Source: Candidatus Jidaibacter sp. (lineage in GTDB: Bacteria > Pseudomonadota > Alphaproteobacteria > Rickettsiales > Midichloriaceae). From it: a stretch of DNA of 25,176 bases. The notes beneath the pieces were generated by a model that worked only from the letters and a program-made list of their open reading frames with translations, was not told where the DNA came from and made no database searches. The position numbers and the translations under genes are program-made. Shown one piece after another: positions 6,854 through 14,983 of this stretch. Location of the stretch: NCBI GenBank assembly GCA_021298045.1, contig JAJTHY010000024.1, forward strand, positions 1 through 25,176. The letters are read 5' to 3'. Position 1 is the stretch's first letter; every line of letters begins with the position of its first letter.

Positions 6854-9112
6854 ATGAAAGAGAACATAATCGAGGCTTTAGTTGACCATCTACAAAGCGA
6901 AGACTCTAATAAAGGAAATTTTGCATTTGATGCTACTCTTTATCAAAACGACGTTACTCCCGCTGAATGGATGGAAATTCTTAAGTCACAATTAGGCACT
7001 GATAGCACCATCTTATTTGAACTAGCTGCTCAAGGTGAATTAGCGTTTCTTACATATGTGGTAAGCCGAGGTGGATTTCATTATACAGCAGAAGATAGCA
7101 GAGCAGTAGATATAGATCTAAACCAAACATGCGAAAAACATGGCAACAAAACCGCTTATGCGGTTTGTGTAGGAGCTCTTTCTAACTGCAAGGATGCAGA
7201 CAAACGCGCTAAGTTAGAAGGTATTCTTTCTATCTTAGAAGCTGGCGGCGTGGACACTTGGGTTGCAAACTTTTTATATAACTTCAACAACAAATCCGCA
7301 ATCCTAGCAAAGCTTGCTAAAGGCGGTGTAGGGAAAGTTGCTGATGCTGCAGCAGCTGTTGATTCTACAATTTCAGACAAAGTGAAAGGAAACGCTTTGG
7401 CAGCAGCTAGCGCTGTTGCTTCAGCAACTACATACCTACTTGGGGCCGCATATAACAGCTTGCCAGAGTCGGAATATGTAAACTACATGAAGCAACTTTA
7501 TGGAGCAATTAATGAAAATGTTTGGGAATTATGGGAAAAGGCTGATACAACATCTTTGCAAGATATCTATAAAAAATTAGAAGGATCTCTTCCAGTAGCA
7601 ACCAGAGTTTCTGATTGGAAGAATAGAAGCAAGGTTTTGGCAGATGGTGATGATAAATACAAAAACCTATTAGCAATAGTGCGACATGCTTCTGCTCCAA
7701 AAATTGAAGAGACATTCTTCTGGATGAGCAGACAAACTGCCCATGTTGAAGGATTAGGAGATATTGCTTCTACAGGCTTTAATAGGCAAGCAGTACAGGA
7801 TGCTTTCATAGAAGCTGCAGCTGCAAATACTCTTGCTCCACAAGCTGGCGTTATCGTGCTTAAGCAGATTTTTGCTTATGACCCATCCTTTAATGCAGAA
7901 CAAAAATATGAACGAGTAATAAAATTTGCCAAGCTAGCTCGCGAACATAAAAATGGTAAGCTTTTGGACGAGTTGTATCAATATGTTAAAGAAAATTTTG
8001 CAGAAGAATATATTACTCTCTTTAAAGAAGAAGTTAAAGGTTATGAAGTAGAAAATCTGAAGGCAGAGAAACAAGATTCTCAAACTGATCCCATGGACGG
8101 GAGCTTTGTTGTGGTAAATCCTTTTTCCAATGAATGGGAAAAATACAAAAAAGATCCGAGCATTAGTATAGCTCATCTTGCACTTACGGAAGGCAGAGCG
8201 TTAGCCGAAAAAGCTGCTGAGATAGGAAGGCAAGACATTATGGATGAATTGGCTAGCTATGGTGTTGATATTAGCGGCATAAAGCTCACCCAGCAAAAAA
8301 ATAACGAAGATTATTATGTAGCTGAAGCTAAAAACTTCACTACATTCATGGCTGGAGCAATCGCTGGAGCAATTGCTAATGCAGCGCACGCAGCGGTAAA
8401 AATCGTCGCAGCGCCAACGCTAACGCCAACAACTACCACAACTACCGCAACGCCCCCTGTAGCGCCTGTAGCCGGTGCTGAAACCCCAGTTGTTGGCGCT
8501 GGGGTTAATTTGAAAGAGGAAGTCGAAGGCGAAGACAAAGGCGAAGACAAAGGTGAAGGCTTAGGCAAAGGCACAAGCTCAAGCTCAAGCGAAGTCGAAG
8601 TCGAAGTCGAAGAAGAAATCTGGAGCTATGACGATACCACACAAACAGGAGAAGAAGGAAGCAAAGACACAGGCCAAGGCGAAGAAGAAAGCTGGAGCTC
8701 TGACATACAACCAGAAAGAGGAAGCCAAGACACAGGTGGAGGCCCTAAACCTACAAACTGGCCACTTTATGGCGCAGTAATTGCGGGTGCGGCATTAGCA
8801 CTTTGCTCTTTTGCATACTACAATCGAGATGCAATGCTAACCACAGCACAGAATATGGGTAAAGAGCTTGACCAATTTAATGCACTGCGTGCGTCAAAGT
8901 ATCCATTTCCTCCTATGGCTGACCAAACATTACACCAGTCATTGGTGATTGGCTTTGCTATGATGTACGATTATGCAATACATGCATCAACAACTCAAAT
9001 CACCACCGCTGTTTTAGCAGTTACTTCTTTACTTGTATCAGCAGCTTATTTTTATAAATCAAAACATCCTACAAGTCACGCTCCCGATGCATCTGGTTTA
9101 ATAAACTCATGA
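6854..9112 (+). CDS. Orphan membrane-anchored protein of unknown function, possible effector
   Basis: A 752-residue protein that I do not recognise. The first ~480 residues are mostly helical and soluble in character; two stretches (FELAAQGELAFLTYVVSRGG near residue 57 and KAAEIGRQDIMDELASYGVD near residue 455) look like single degenerate ankyrin-type helix pairs. An Ala-rich segment lies at about 177-202 and another at 495-520. Residues ~522-632 are low-complexity: a Thr/Pro run, EDKGEDKGEG, a Ser run, EVEVEVEEE, and an imperfect double repeat (EEEIWSYD...SKDTGQG, then EEESWSSD...SQDTGGG). Two likely membrane helices follow (about 636-656 and 714-734). There is no N-terminal signal peptide. 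It is a single-gene unit with a near-consensus promoter and a perfect terminator, bounded by repeats. A type IV secreted or surface protein is possible, but this is inference. Confidence 0.8.
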   Translation: MKENIIEALVDHLQSEDSNKGNFAFDATLYQNDVTPAEWMEILKSQLGTDSTILFELAAQGELAFLTYVVSRGGFHYTAEDSRAVDIDLNQTCEKHGNKTAYAVCVGALSNCKDADKRAKLEGILSILEAGGVDTWVANFLYNFNNKSAILAKLAKGGVGKVADAAAAVDSTISDKVKGNALAAASAVASATTYLLGAAYNSLPESEYVNYMKQLYGAINENVWELWEKADTTSLQDIYKKLEGSLPVATRVSDWKNRSKVLADGDDKYKNLLAIVRHASAPKIEETFFWMSRQTAHVEGLGDIASTGFNRQAVQDAFIEAAAANTLAPQAGVIVLKQIFAYDPSFNAEQKYERVIKFAKLAREHKNGKLLDELYQYVKENFAEEYITLFKEEVKGYEVENLKAEKQDSQTDPMDGSFVVVNPFSNEWEKYKKDPSISIAHLALTEGRALAEKAAEIGRQDIMDELASYGVDISGIKLTQQKNNEDYYVAEAKNFTTFMAGAIAGAIANAAHAAVKIVAAPTLTPTTTTTTATPPVAPVAGAETPVVGAGVNLKEEVEGEDKGEDKGEGLGKGTSSSSSEVEVEVEEEIWSYDDTTQTGEEGSKDTGQGEEESWSSDIQPERGSQDTGGGPKPTNWPLYGAVIAGAALALCSFAYYNRDAMLTTAQNMGKELDQFNALRASKYPFPPMADQTLHQSLVIGFAMMYDYAIHASTTQITTAVLAVTSLLVSAAYFYKSKHPTSHAPDASGLINS
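8524..8620 (+). repeat. Short tandem repeats coding an acidic low-complexity tract
   Basis: Within the orphan gene, near-tandem GAAGGC/GAAGACAAA units, CAAGCT units and GAAGTC hexamers encode acidic and Ser-rich runs. Such tracts change length easily by slippage in multiples of three or six, so the frame is kept. Confidence 0.6.
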
Positions 9113-9156
9113 CAATAGACATAAAGTAGATAATTATCTGAAGTTTCTGAAGCAAC

Positions 9157-9188
9157 AAAAGCCCCGGCTAATACCCGGGGCTTTTTGT
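9157..9188 (+). terminator. Rho-independent terminator after the 752-residue orphan
   Basis: AAGCCCCGG (9159-9167) pairs perfectly with CCGGGGCTT (9175-9183) around a 7-base loop, followed by a T-rich tail (CTTTTTGTTTT). It starts 45 bases after the stop codon. Confidence 0.9.
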
Positions 9189-9213
9189 TTTGCAGAATCC
9201 CGTCACTTTGATC

Positions 9214-9366
9214 TATAGCTAAACTGCTATAAAATGGAAGGGTATTCGCCTTTATTGTCATTCCGCACTTGTTGCGGAATCTTAAGATCCCGAGGAGTAG
9301 CGAGGATGACTAAGAGGTGGAAATCTGCTGTATTTTTCAGAGCCATTTTATAACGGTTTAGCTATA
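9214..9366. repeat. Palindromic element with terminal inverted repeats, copy 1
   Basis: A 153-base element. Its ends, starting TATAGCTAAAC and reading on to ATAAAATGG (9214-9237), are inverted copies of 9343-9366 with two mismatches in 24. The centre holds another palindromic repeat (9257-9310). No coding sequence lies inside. The terminal repeats match those of the element at 20295-20453, so this is a dispersed MITE-like family. It lies between the orphan's terminator and the nhaA promoter. Confidence 0.7.
9257..9310. repeat. Second palindromic repeat nested inside copy 1
   Basis: Starts GTCATTCCGCACTTG and ends GAGGATGAC. ATTCCGCA and TGCGGAAT form an 8-bp hairpin at its left half. Repeats beginning GTCATTCC with such a hairpin are common in alphaproteobacterial intergenic DNA. 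Confidence 0.55.
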
Positions 9367-9406
9367 TTGCCACAACAAACCCTAATGGGTATTATACAGT
9401 ATCTAA

Positions 9407-9435
9407 TTGATCTTATCTCCGCAACTTGTTATAGT
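9407..9435 (+). promoter_or_regulatory. Promoter of the nhaA-lolC-tyrS operon
   Basis: TTGATC (9407-9412), exactly 17 bases, then TATAGT (9430-9435). Transcription would start near 9442, about 24 bases before the nhaA ATG. Confidence 0.5.
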
Positions 9436-9465
9436 TGCTTTTAATTAGTTGCGTTAATAGGTAGA

Positions 9466-10617
9466 ATGCTCCCAAATAGATTATCAAATTTTGTTCTAAT
9501 ATTCCATTCAGCCACAGAAAAAGGCGTATTGTTGCTGGGCGCTTGTGTTGCCGCTATGTTCCTGGCAAACAGTGTATGGAGCGAATATTATCAGCAAATA
9601 GTAAGCATGCAGCTGGTGCATGCCTTTTCATTTGGGCATTTCGTTAATGATTGCTTAATGGCAATATTCTTTCTATTAGTTGGCCTAGAGATAAAGCGAG
9701 AAGCTTTAGAAGGGCAACTTGCAACAAGGTCTCAGCGCATATTACCAGTGGTTGCTGCAATTGGTGGCGTTATAGGCCCAGTTGCCATATATACTTTACT
9801 TAACTGGCACGATGCAAGCGCCTTACGGGGCTGGGCTGTTCCTGCTGCAACGGACATAGCATTCGCACTTGGTATGTTTGCGCTGCTTGGCCGCGGATTG
9901 CCGATATCACTTAGAGTTTTTCTTACAGCTCTTGCTATAGTAGATGATTTAATCGCAGTTGTGTTCATTGCTTTTTTCTATTCAGATTCACTGTCTCCTT
10001 TATATATTGGATTTGCTGGTATAACCTTAAGCGCCCTGTTAATTGCTTGCAGAATGAAAATCAGTAAGATGCCGATATATATTGTTTTAGGCATACTGCT
10101 GTGGTACTGCACCTTAAAATCTGGCGTGCATTCAACTGTTGCAGGAGTTCTGCTAGGTATGTGCATACCCCTTTATTCTAAAGATGGGCAATTCTCTCCC
10201 ATTAAATATTTAGAAAGAATTTTACATCCAATAGCTCTTTATTTTATTTTGCCGATTTTTGCGTTTGTTAATAGCGGAGTTAGCTTAAATGATTTCAACC
10301 TTGCAACCTTCTCAAACACCATAACTTTAGGTATTATACTTGGGCTATTCTTCGGAAAGCAAATAGGCATTTGTGGATCAATGTTATTGCTTCAAAAGCT
10401 TAAGCTCGTCAGATCTATGGAATTCACCTTTAAGCAATTTTATGCGGTCTCGGTTTTATGCGGTATTGGCTTTACTATGAGCCTATTTGTCGGAAACCTT
10501 GCTTTTAGTCACACCCAAGAGTTATTAGATGAAATGAAAGTGGGAGTTCTTTCTGCTTCATTGCTTTCTTCGGTTATTGGTGGTATTGTGATTCGTCTAA
10601 TTAAACCAAAGCGCTAA
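9466..10617 (+). CDS. nhaA: NhaA, Na+/H+ antiporter
   Basis: A 383-residue, multi-helix inner membrane protein of normal NhaA length. It exports Na+ (or Li+) in exchange for protons and helps with alkaline and salt stress. The paired aspartates of the ion-binding site are at 160-161 (LAIVDDLIAVVF), and the TDIAFALG motif with Asp130 is intact. The GIGFTMSLFVG stretch in the C-terminal half is also typical. The ATG at 9466 has a weak TAGGTAG ribosome binding site. The stop TAA overlaps the next gene's ATG by one base (TAATG), so translation of the two is probably coupled. An uncommon partner for lolC, but the overlap supports a single operon. Confidence 0.95.
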   Translation: MLPNRLSNFVLIFHSATEKGVLLLGACVAAMFLANSVWSEYYQQIVSMQLVHAFSFGHFVNDCLMAIFFLLVGLEIKREALEGQLATRSQRILPVVAAIGGVIGPVAIYTLLNWHDASALRGWAVPAATDIAFALGMFALLGRGLPISLRVFLTALAIVDDLIAVVFIAFFYSDSLSPLYIGFAGITLSALLIACRMKISKMPIYIVLGILLWYCTLKSGVHSTVAGVLLGMCIPLYSKDGQFSPIKYLERILHPIALYFILPIFAFVNSGVSLNDFNLATFSNTITLGIILGLFFGKQIGICGSMLLLQKLKLVRSMEFTFKQFYAVSVLCGIGFTMSLFVGNLAFSHTQELLDEMKVGVLSASLLSSVIGGIVIRLIKPKR

Positions 10618-11861
10618 TGATAAATTTTTTTGAATTGATGATAGCTATCAGATTCTTGCGCTCGAAACGTAAGGATGGCTTCATCTCAGTGGTCAGCTTT
10701 TTTTCTTTTATCGGCATAGCCTTAGGTGTGGCAACTTTGATAATTGTTATGTCGGTAATGAACGGATATCACAGTGAGTTTGTAAAAAATATCTTAGGGA
10801 TTCAAGGCCACATAACCGCTATTAGTACCAATGGCAAGTTCACAAATTACATAGAGTTCTCTGATGAAGTTGAGAAAATAAAATCTGTCGAATTTGCAGC
10901 TCCGGTTATAATAGAGCAAGGCATGTTTCTAAGTGCTAATCGCGCAAGTGGTGGCGTGGTACGAGGTATAGAGCCAGAAAAGCTTGGCCTAAAACCCATG
11001 GTGAAAGATGCAATAAGCTTTGAAGCCTTAGAAAAATTCAGAAAAAATGAAGGCATTTTGATGGGCGAAACCCTAGCAAAACAACTCAGGGTTAAGGTGG
11101 GAGATGTTATAAAAGTCATAACTCCGGAAGTATCTTCAACTGTTATCGGCGGCATACCTCGCACAAAATCTTTTAAAGTTATAGGAACCTTTGATATTGG
11201 GCTTTATCAATATAATTCCACCACTATATTCATGTCACTTACAGATGCTCAACTACTTTATAAATTCCCGAATTCAGTAAGTGAAGTGGAGATAGTTGTA
11301 GAGAGCACAGGCCAGGTGGCCGACGTTAAAAAGGCGGTGGAAAATTTTGCTGGCAATTCAATAAACTTAGCGGACTGGGAACTGGCTCAAGGCAAAATGT
11401 TAAACGCCTTAAAAGTGGAACGCAACGTTATGTTTTTGATATTAACCCTTATCATTTTAGTTGCGGTATTCAATATAGTATCCAGCCTAATAATGCTTGT
11501 TAAAGATAAATCTAAATCCATAGCCATACTCAGAACCATGGGCGCAACTAAAGCTTCAATCATAAAAATATTCATGATCTCTGGTAGCATAATCGGTCTA
11601 ACCGGGTCTTTAATTGGTGTAGCGCTTGGGGCATTGATTTCCAGCAATATTGAAACCATTAAAGTATTTTTGGAAGGACTTACTGGCGCAACGCTGTTTG
11701 ATCCGGTTATATATTTTTTAACTCACCTTCCCGCAGAAATGCAGGTATCTAACATTGCATTAGTATTTGCCATATCATTTGGATTTTCAATTGCATCCAC
11801 AATATATCCAGCATATCGCGCTTCTAAATTAATGCCAACTGAAGTGCTGCGGTACGAGTAA
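10617..11861 (+). CDS. lolC: LolC/LolE-family permease of the lipoprotein-releasing system
   Basis: A 414-residue MacB/FtsX-type permease. With the ATPase LolD it extracts mature lipoproteins from the inner membrane and hands them to LolA for transport to the outer membrane. It opens with the hallmark MIAIRFLRSKRKDGFISVVSFFSFIGI and MSVMNGYHSEF. One N-terminal membrane helix (about 22-45), a large periplasmic domain and three C-terminal helices (about 270-295, 315-345, 370-395) match the family. Many alphaproteobacteria have one such permease instead of a LolC/LolE pair, so the C or E label is a convention. LolD is not in this window. Start overlaps the nhaA stop. Confidence 0.9.
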   Translation: MINFFELMIAIRFLRSKRKDGFISVVSFFSFIGIALGVATLIIVMSVMNGYHSEFVKNILGIQGHITAISTNGKFTNYIEFSDEVEKIKSVEFAAPVIIEQGMFLSANRASGGVVRGIEPEKLGLKPMVKDAISFEALEKFRKNEGILMGETLAKQLRVKVGDVIKVITPEVSSTVIGGIPRTKSFKVIGTFDIGLYQYNSTTIFMSLTDAQLLYKFPNSVSEVEIVVESTGQVADVKKAVENFAGNSINLADWELAQGKMLNALKVERNVMFLILTLIILVAVFNIVSSLIMLVKDKSKSIAILRTMGATKASIIKIFMISGSIIGLTGSLIGVALGALISSNIETIKVFLEGLTGATLFDPVIYFLTHLPAEMQVSNIALVFAISFGFSIASTIYPAYRASKLMPTEVLRYE

Positions 11862-11886
11862 TAAAAATAAAAAATGAGGTAAAATC

Positions 11887-13134
11887 ATGGTTAAATCCAA
11901 CTTGCTAAAATTATTTAAAGAGCGAGGATATTTATATCAGGCTACTAATTTGGAAGGCTTAGATGAGCTTGCAGAAAAAGACATTCTACCTGGATATATT
12001 GGATTTGACTGCACAGGTAAATCGCTCCACGTTGGTAGCCTTGTGCAAATAATGATGTTACGTAATTTACAAAAATCTGGGCACAAACCTATTGTGATTA
12101 TGGGAGGATCGACCACAAAAATTGGTGATCCGTCTGGCAAAGATGAAACCCGTCAAATGCTTACTCTTGAAACCATTCAAGAAAACAAAAACTCTTTGAT
12201 GCAAGTATTCAAGAAATTCCTAAAATTTGGCGATGGCCCAACCGATGCTATTATGGTGGATAATTCTGAATGGCTAGAAGATATCAAGTACATCGACTTC
12301 TTAGGCAGTATCGGCAGGCACTTCACCATCAACCGCATGATGACTTTTGACAGTGTAAAGCTTCGGCTTGAGCGTGAACAACCCCTAACCTTTCTAGAGT
12401 TCAACTACATGCTTTTGCAAGCGTATGACTTTGTGGAGCTTAACAAAAGGTATGCGTGCAAAATTCAAATGGGCGGATCTGACCAATGGGGCAACATTGT
12501 AAGTGGCGTAGAGTTAGGTCGCAGGCTTGGGTGCAGCGAATTATTTGGTATTACATCTGAGCTCATAACCACTAAGTCAGGTGCCAAAATGGGTAAGACT
12601 GCATCTGGCGCCGTGTGGCTTAACAGTGATATGCTCTCCCCATATGACTACTGGCAATTCTGGCGTAACACCGAAGACGAAGATGTAGTTAGATTTTTAA
12701 AACTCTTCACCGAACTACCGCTTGATGAAATCGACCGACTCTCCAAGTTACAAGGCAAAGAAATCAACGATGCAAAAATAATTTTAGCTAATGAAGCCAC
12801 AAAGCTTTGCCATGGTAGGGACGCAGCAAATGAAGCATATGCTACTGCAATTAAAACTTTTACCGAAGGTGGCGCAGGGGATGATCTACCTATATTTCAT
12901 ATTGAGCTCTCCCAACTAAACCAAGGGATAGAAGCATTTAAACTTTTTCATCTCAGTGGCTTATGCGAATCTTTGAGCGCCGCACGTAGATTAATTAAAG
13001 GCAAAGGCGCTAAGGTTAATAATGTGGCAGTGGAAAATGATGTGGATATAATCAGTTACAAGCATCTTGAAGATGGGTCAATAAAATTATCATCAGGCCA
13101 GAAGAAGCATTTATTAATAAAAACAATAAAATAA
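11887..13134 (+). CDS. tyrS: Tyrosyl-tRNA synthetase
   Basis: A 415-residue class I synthetase, type 1 bacterial TyrRS by length. It loads tyrosine on tRNA-Tyr. The HIGH-type motif is HVGS at 48-51 (after GFDCTGKSL), the tyrosine-pocket motif QMGGSDQWGN is near residue 194, and the KMSKS loop is KMGKT at 234-238. An S4 RNA-binding domain (LCESLSAARRLIKGKGAKVN) lies near the C-terminus. The ATG has a good ribosome binding site (TGAGGTAAAATC). It follows lolC by 25 bases and probably ends the nhaA operon. Confidence 0.96.
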   Translation: MVKSNLLKLFKERGYLYQATNLEGLDELAEKDILPGYIGFDCTGKSLHVGSLVQIMMLRNLQKSGHKPIVIMGGSTTKIGDPSGKDETRQMLTLETIQENKNSLMQVFKKFLKFGDGPTDAIMVDNSEWLEDIKYIDFLGSIGRHFTINRMMTFDSVKLRLEREQPLTFLEFNYMLLQAYDFVELNKRYACKIQMGGSDQWGNIVSGVELGRRLGCSELFGITSELITTKSGAKMGKTASGAVWLNSDMLSPYDYWQFWRNTEDEDVVRFLKLFTELPLDEIDRLSKLQGKEINDAKIILANEATKLCHGRDAANEAYATAIKTFTEGGAGDDLPIFHIELSQLNQGIEAFKLFHLSGLCESLSAARRLIKGKGAKVNNVAVENDVDIISYKHLEDGSIKLSSGQKKHLLIKTIK

Positions 13135-13207
13135 GCTTCGTTGTTAATAAATGATTATAGAAACATTTCCCGGGCGCGACACACCTTAACAAAACTTTAA
13201 ATTTTAT

Positions 13208-13238
13208 TGTTTTATTGCTTAAATATTTCCGATATAAT
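13208..13238 (+). promoter_or_regulatory. Candidate promoter of the CE-clan protease gene
   Basis: A perfect TATAAT at 13233-13238, about 35 bases before the ATG. The best -35 (TTGTTT, 13208-13213) is 19 bases upstream, which is rather far, so only the -10 is convincing. Confidence 0.35.
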
Positions 13239-13273
13239 CCAAAATATGATTTATATATCTATATGAGGTAATT

Positions 13274-14629
13274 ATGCATAACAAACAAGGCCCTATAGAA
13301 CATATTGTATTGGATGTATCCGAACAAGAAAAAGCGACCCGTTGGTATGACAATCCGGATATCTCCGATTTCATGTTTGCACTGTTTAGCCGTAATGAAA
13401 GCCCATATGATGGAGTGTGCCTGCATACTTATGATAAGGAAAAGAAAGTTGGATTCAACAGGTTTAAGCTGAAGGAAAATAAATGGATCCCTGAAGAAAA
13501 GGTAGAGAGCTTAGAAGGCAGAATAGTATACCACCCAATTTTAACCGTAAGCACTAAAAGTAAAGCCGAAGTTAAAGCAATCTTTGAAAATGTTCTAGAT
13601 GGGATAGATAAAAATGAGAATGGATTGCCATCCGTTATCATCATTCCAATACTCATGAACACAAGTCACTTTGGTACACTTGCGATAAAGCCATACAAAG
13701 CAGAAGACGAGTTAATAAAATATGAAGTGTATTACTTTAATTCCCTAGGTACGCTAAACCCTTCATATGAAGCATATAGCAAAGAAGAAAAGCTAATATT
13801 TAAGTTCTTGAAAAAAAGATATGGCGAAAAAAACACAACATTGGTACACAATAACACTGAACGCTGGCAGATCGATGGCAACCAATGCGGTCCATACGCC
13901 ATTTGGTTTGTGAAGAAAATAGCAAAACTGGTGCGCGATGGTAACTTAACCATAAAAAACGCGGACACTCTCTTCCGCAACAGATGGGAGATGGGTGTTT
14001 TCGTGGATGTGGATAATAATTTTACTAAACATGGCGAAGAACATTGTAAACAAGTAAGAAACGATCAAGCTAAGCTGCTTGAAGGACTGACCACTAACTT
14101 CTCCCCAGCCTTGTTCATCCAAGTTAAGCATGCCTTGCAGCACGAGATACAGGATCTGAGTTCTTATGTGTTTACAAACTTGTGCTTGCAAAAACCTTGG
14201 AATAATAGCCAAAAAAAGATAGAGATCGATGACAAGTGGGTTAGAGATCTTTGGGGGATTGATTTATTCGAGCTGCAAAATGAATTTAAGGAACTAATAA
14301 TTGAATATTTAAAGACAAAAGACTTAGATCATTTAACAGCTGATTTAGAGAAACTCGAGCTGCGTATTGAAAAGAAATTGCCCGAACCGCCTACTAATAT
14401 TCCTGATAACCCTAACGCCCACAGGGCCGCCTTTAGTGCAGTTGGCGCGGTTATAGGGATGGCATTGTCAGCTTGTATATTTAAGGCCAGCCCTATAACG
14501 ATTGGCAAAGCTCTAAGCTGTTGCTTTTTGCCTTCTAATATAACCTCTGCCATTGTTACAGGTGGTGCACTTGGGGCCGTCTTAGGAATATCCGCTAGCC
14601 ACTCCAATACTTTCATGAGTAGGGAATAG
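13274..14629 (+). CDS. CE-clan (Ulp1/C48-like) cysteine protease, likely host-directed effector
   Basis: A 451-residue protein with the order of motifs of Ulp1/SENP-type ubiquitin-like proteases. RWYDNPDISDFMF near residue 23 resembles the family's W-L-N-D start. His132 (NTSHFGTLAI) and Asn156 (YYFNSLG) follow, then Gln199 and Cys205 (WQIDGNQCGPYA). The Gln-Cys distance of six and the Asn-Cys distance of 49 equal those in yeast Ulp1. The acidic triad residue is Asn here, where Ulp1 has Asp and YopJ-type enzymes have Glu. Residues ~384-402 and ~425-443 form two hydrophobic stretches, perhaps a membrane hairpin. Related bacterial enzymes (for example ChlaDub1 and Rickettsia RickCE) remove ubiquitin or similar modifiers in host cells. 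That role is inferred here. The ribosome binding site is GAGG five bases before the ATG. There is no signal peptide. It is monocistronic and followed by nested repeats. Confidence 0.8.
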   Translation: MHNKQGPIEHIVLDVSEQEKATRWYDNPDISDFMFALFSRNESPYDGVCLHTYDKEKKVGFNRFKLKENKWIPEEKVESLEGRIVYHPILTVSTKSKAEVKAIFENVLDGIDKNENGLPSVIIIPILMNTSHFGTLAIKPYKAEDELIKYEVYYFNSLGTLNPSYEAYSKEEKLIFKFLKKRYGEKNTTLVHNNTERWQIDGNQCGPYAIWFVKKIAKLVRDGNLTIKNADTLFRNRWEMGVFVDVDNNFTKHGEEHCKQVRNDQAKLLEGLTTNFSPALFIQVKHALQHEIQDLSSYVFTNLCLQKPWNNSQKKIEIDDKWVRDLWGIDLFELQNEFKELIIEYLKTKDLDHLTADLEKLELRIEKKLPEPPTNIPDNPNAHRAAFSAVGAVIGMALSACIFKASPITIGKALSCCFLPSNITSAIVTGGALGAVLGISASHSNTFMSRE

Positions 14630-14709
14630 CAGCATTTACTTTTTAACCACACGCTATATGATACTGGTGTAACCCGAGTTATGGATAAGGCATTGTCAAA
14701 AAATGCCTA

Positions 14710-14867
14710 ATACCAAAACCCGTTCTAAAATGGACAGATACGCTTGTATTGGAAAAATTTGGGAAGAGAAAAAAGTGCTTTAATATGAATGTATTGAAGA
14801 CTTTCTTATCGCTTAAAATTTTTTCAAGGCGAGATGCAAGTGTTCAGTTTAGAATGGGTTTTGGTAT
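14710..14867. repeat. Palindromic element with terminal inverted repeats, copy 2
   Basis: The 27-base ends, starting ATACCAAAACCC, match each other in 24 positions (14710-14736 against 14841-14867). The inner part of the ends, AAACCCGTTCTAAAATGG, matches the ends of the elements at 9214 and 20295, and the interior shares a diverged segment with the 20295 copy (AATATG...AAAATTT...GGCG). It is non-coding. Confidence 0.65.
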
Positions 14868-14889
14868 AAGCAGCTGAAATATAACGAAT

Positions 14890-14983
14890 GTCATTGCGAG
14901 GAGCCCACTTGGCGACGTGGCAATCCAGAAAATAATAAAGAAGAACTGGACTGCCGCAATCGCTAAAGCTCTTTCGCAGTGAC
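14890..14983. repeat. Dispersed palindromic repeat, copy D
   Basis: Starts GTCATTGCGAGGAGC and ends GCTCTTTCGCAGTGAC, which are inverted copies. The purine-rich centre (AAAATAATAAAGAAGAA) is the reverse complement of the pyrimidine-rich centre in copies A-C, so this copy is inverted relative to them. Confidence 0.8.

Noticed and set aside
8314..8574. 86-residue minus-strand Ala/Val/Pro-rich frame
   Set aside because: Produced by the low-complexity Thr/Pro/Ala and acidic coding tract of the orphan gene on the other strand.
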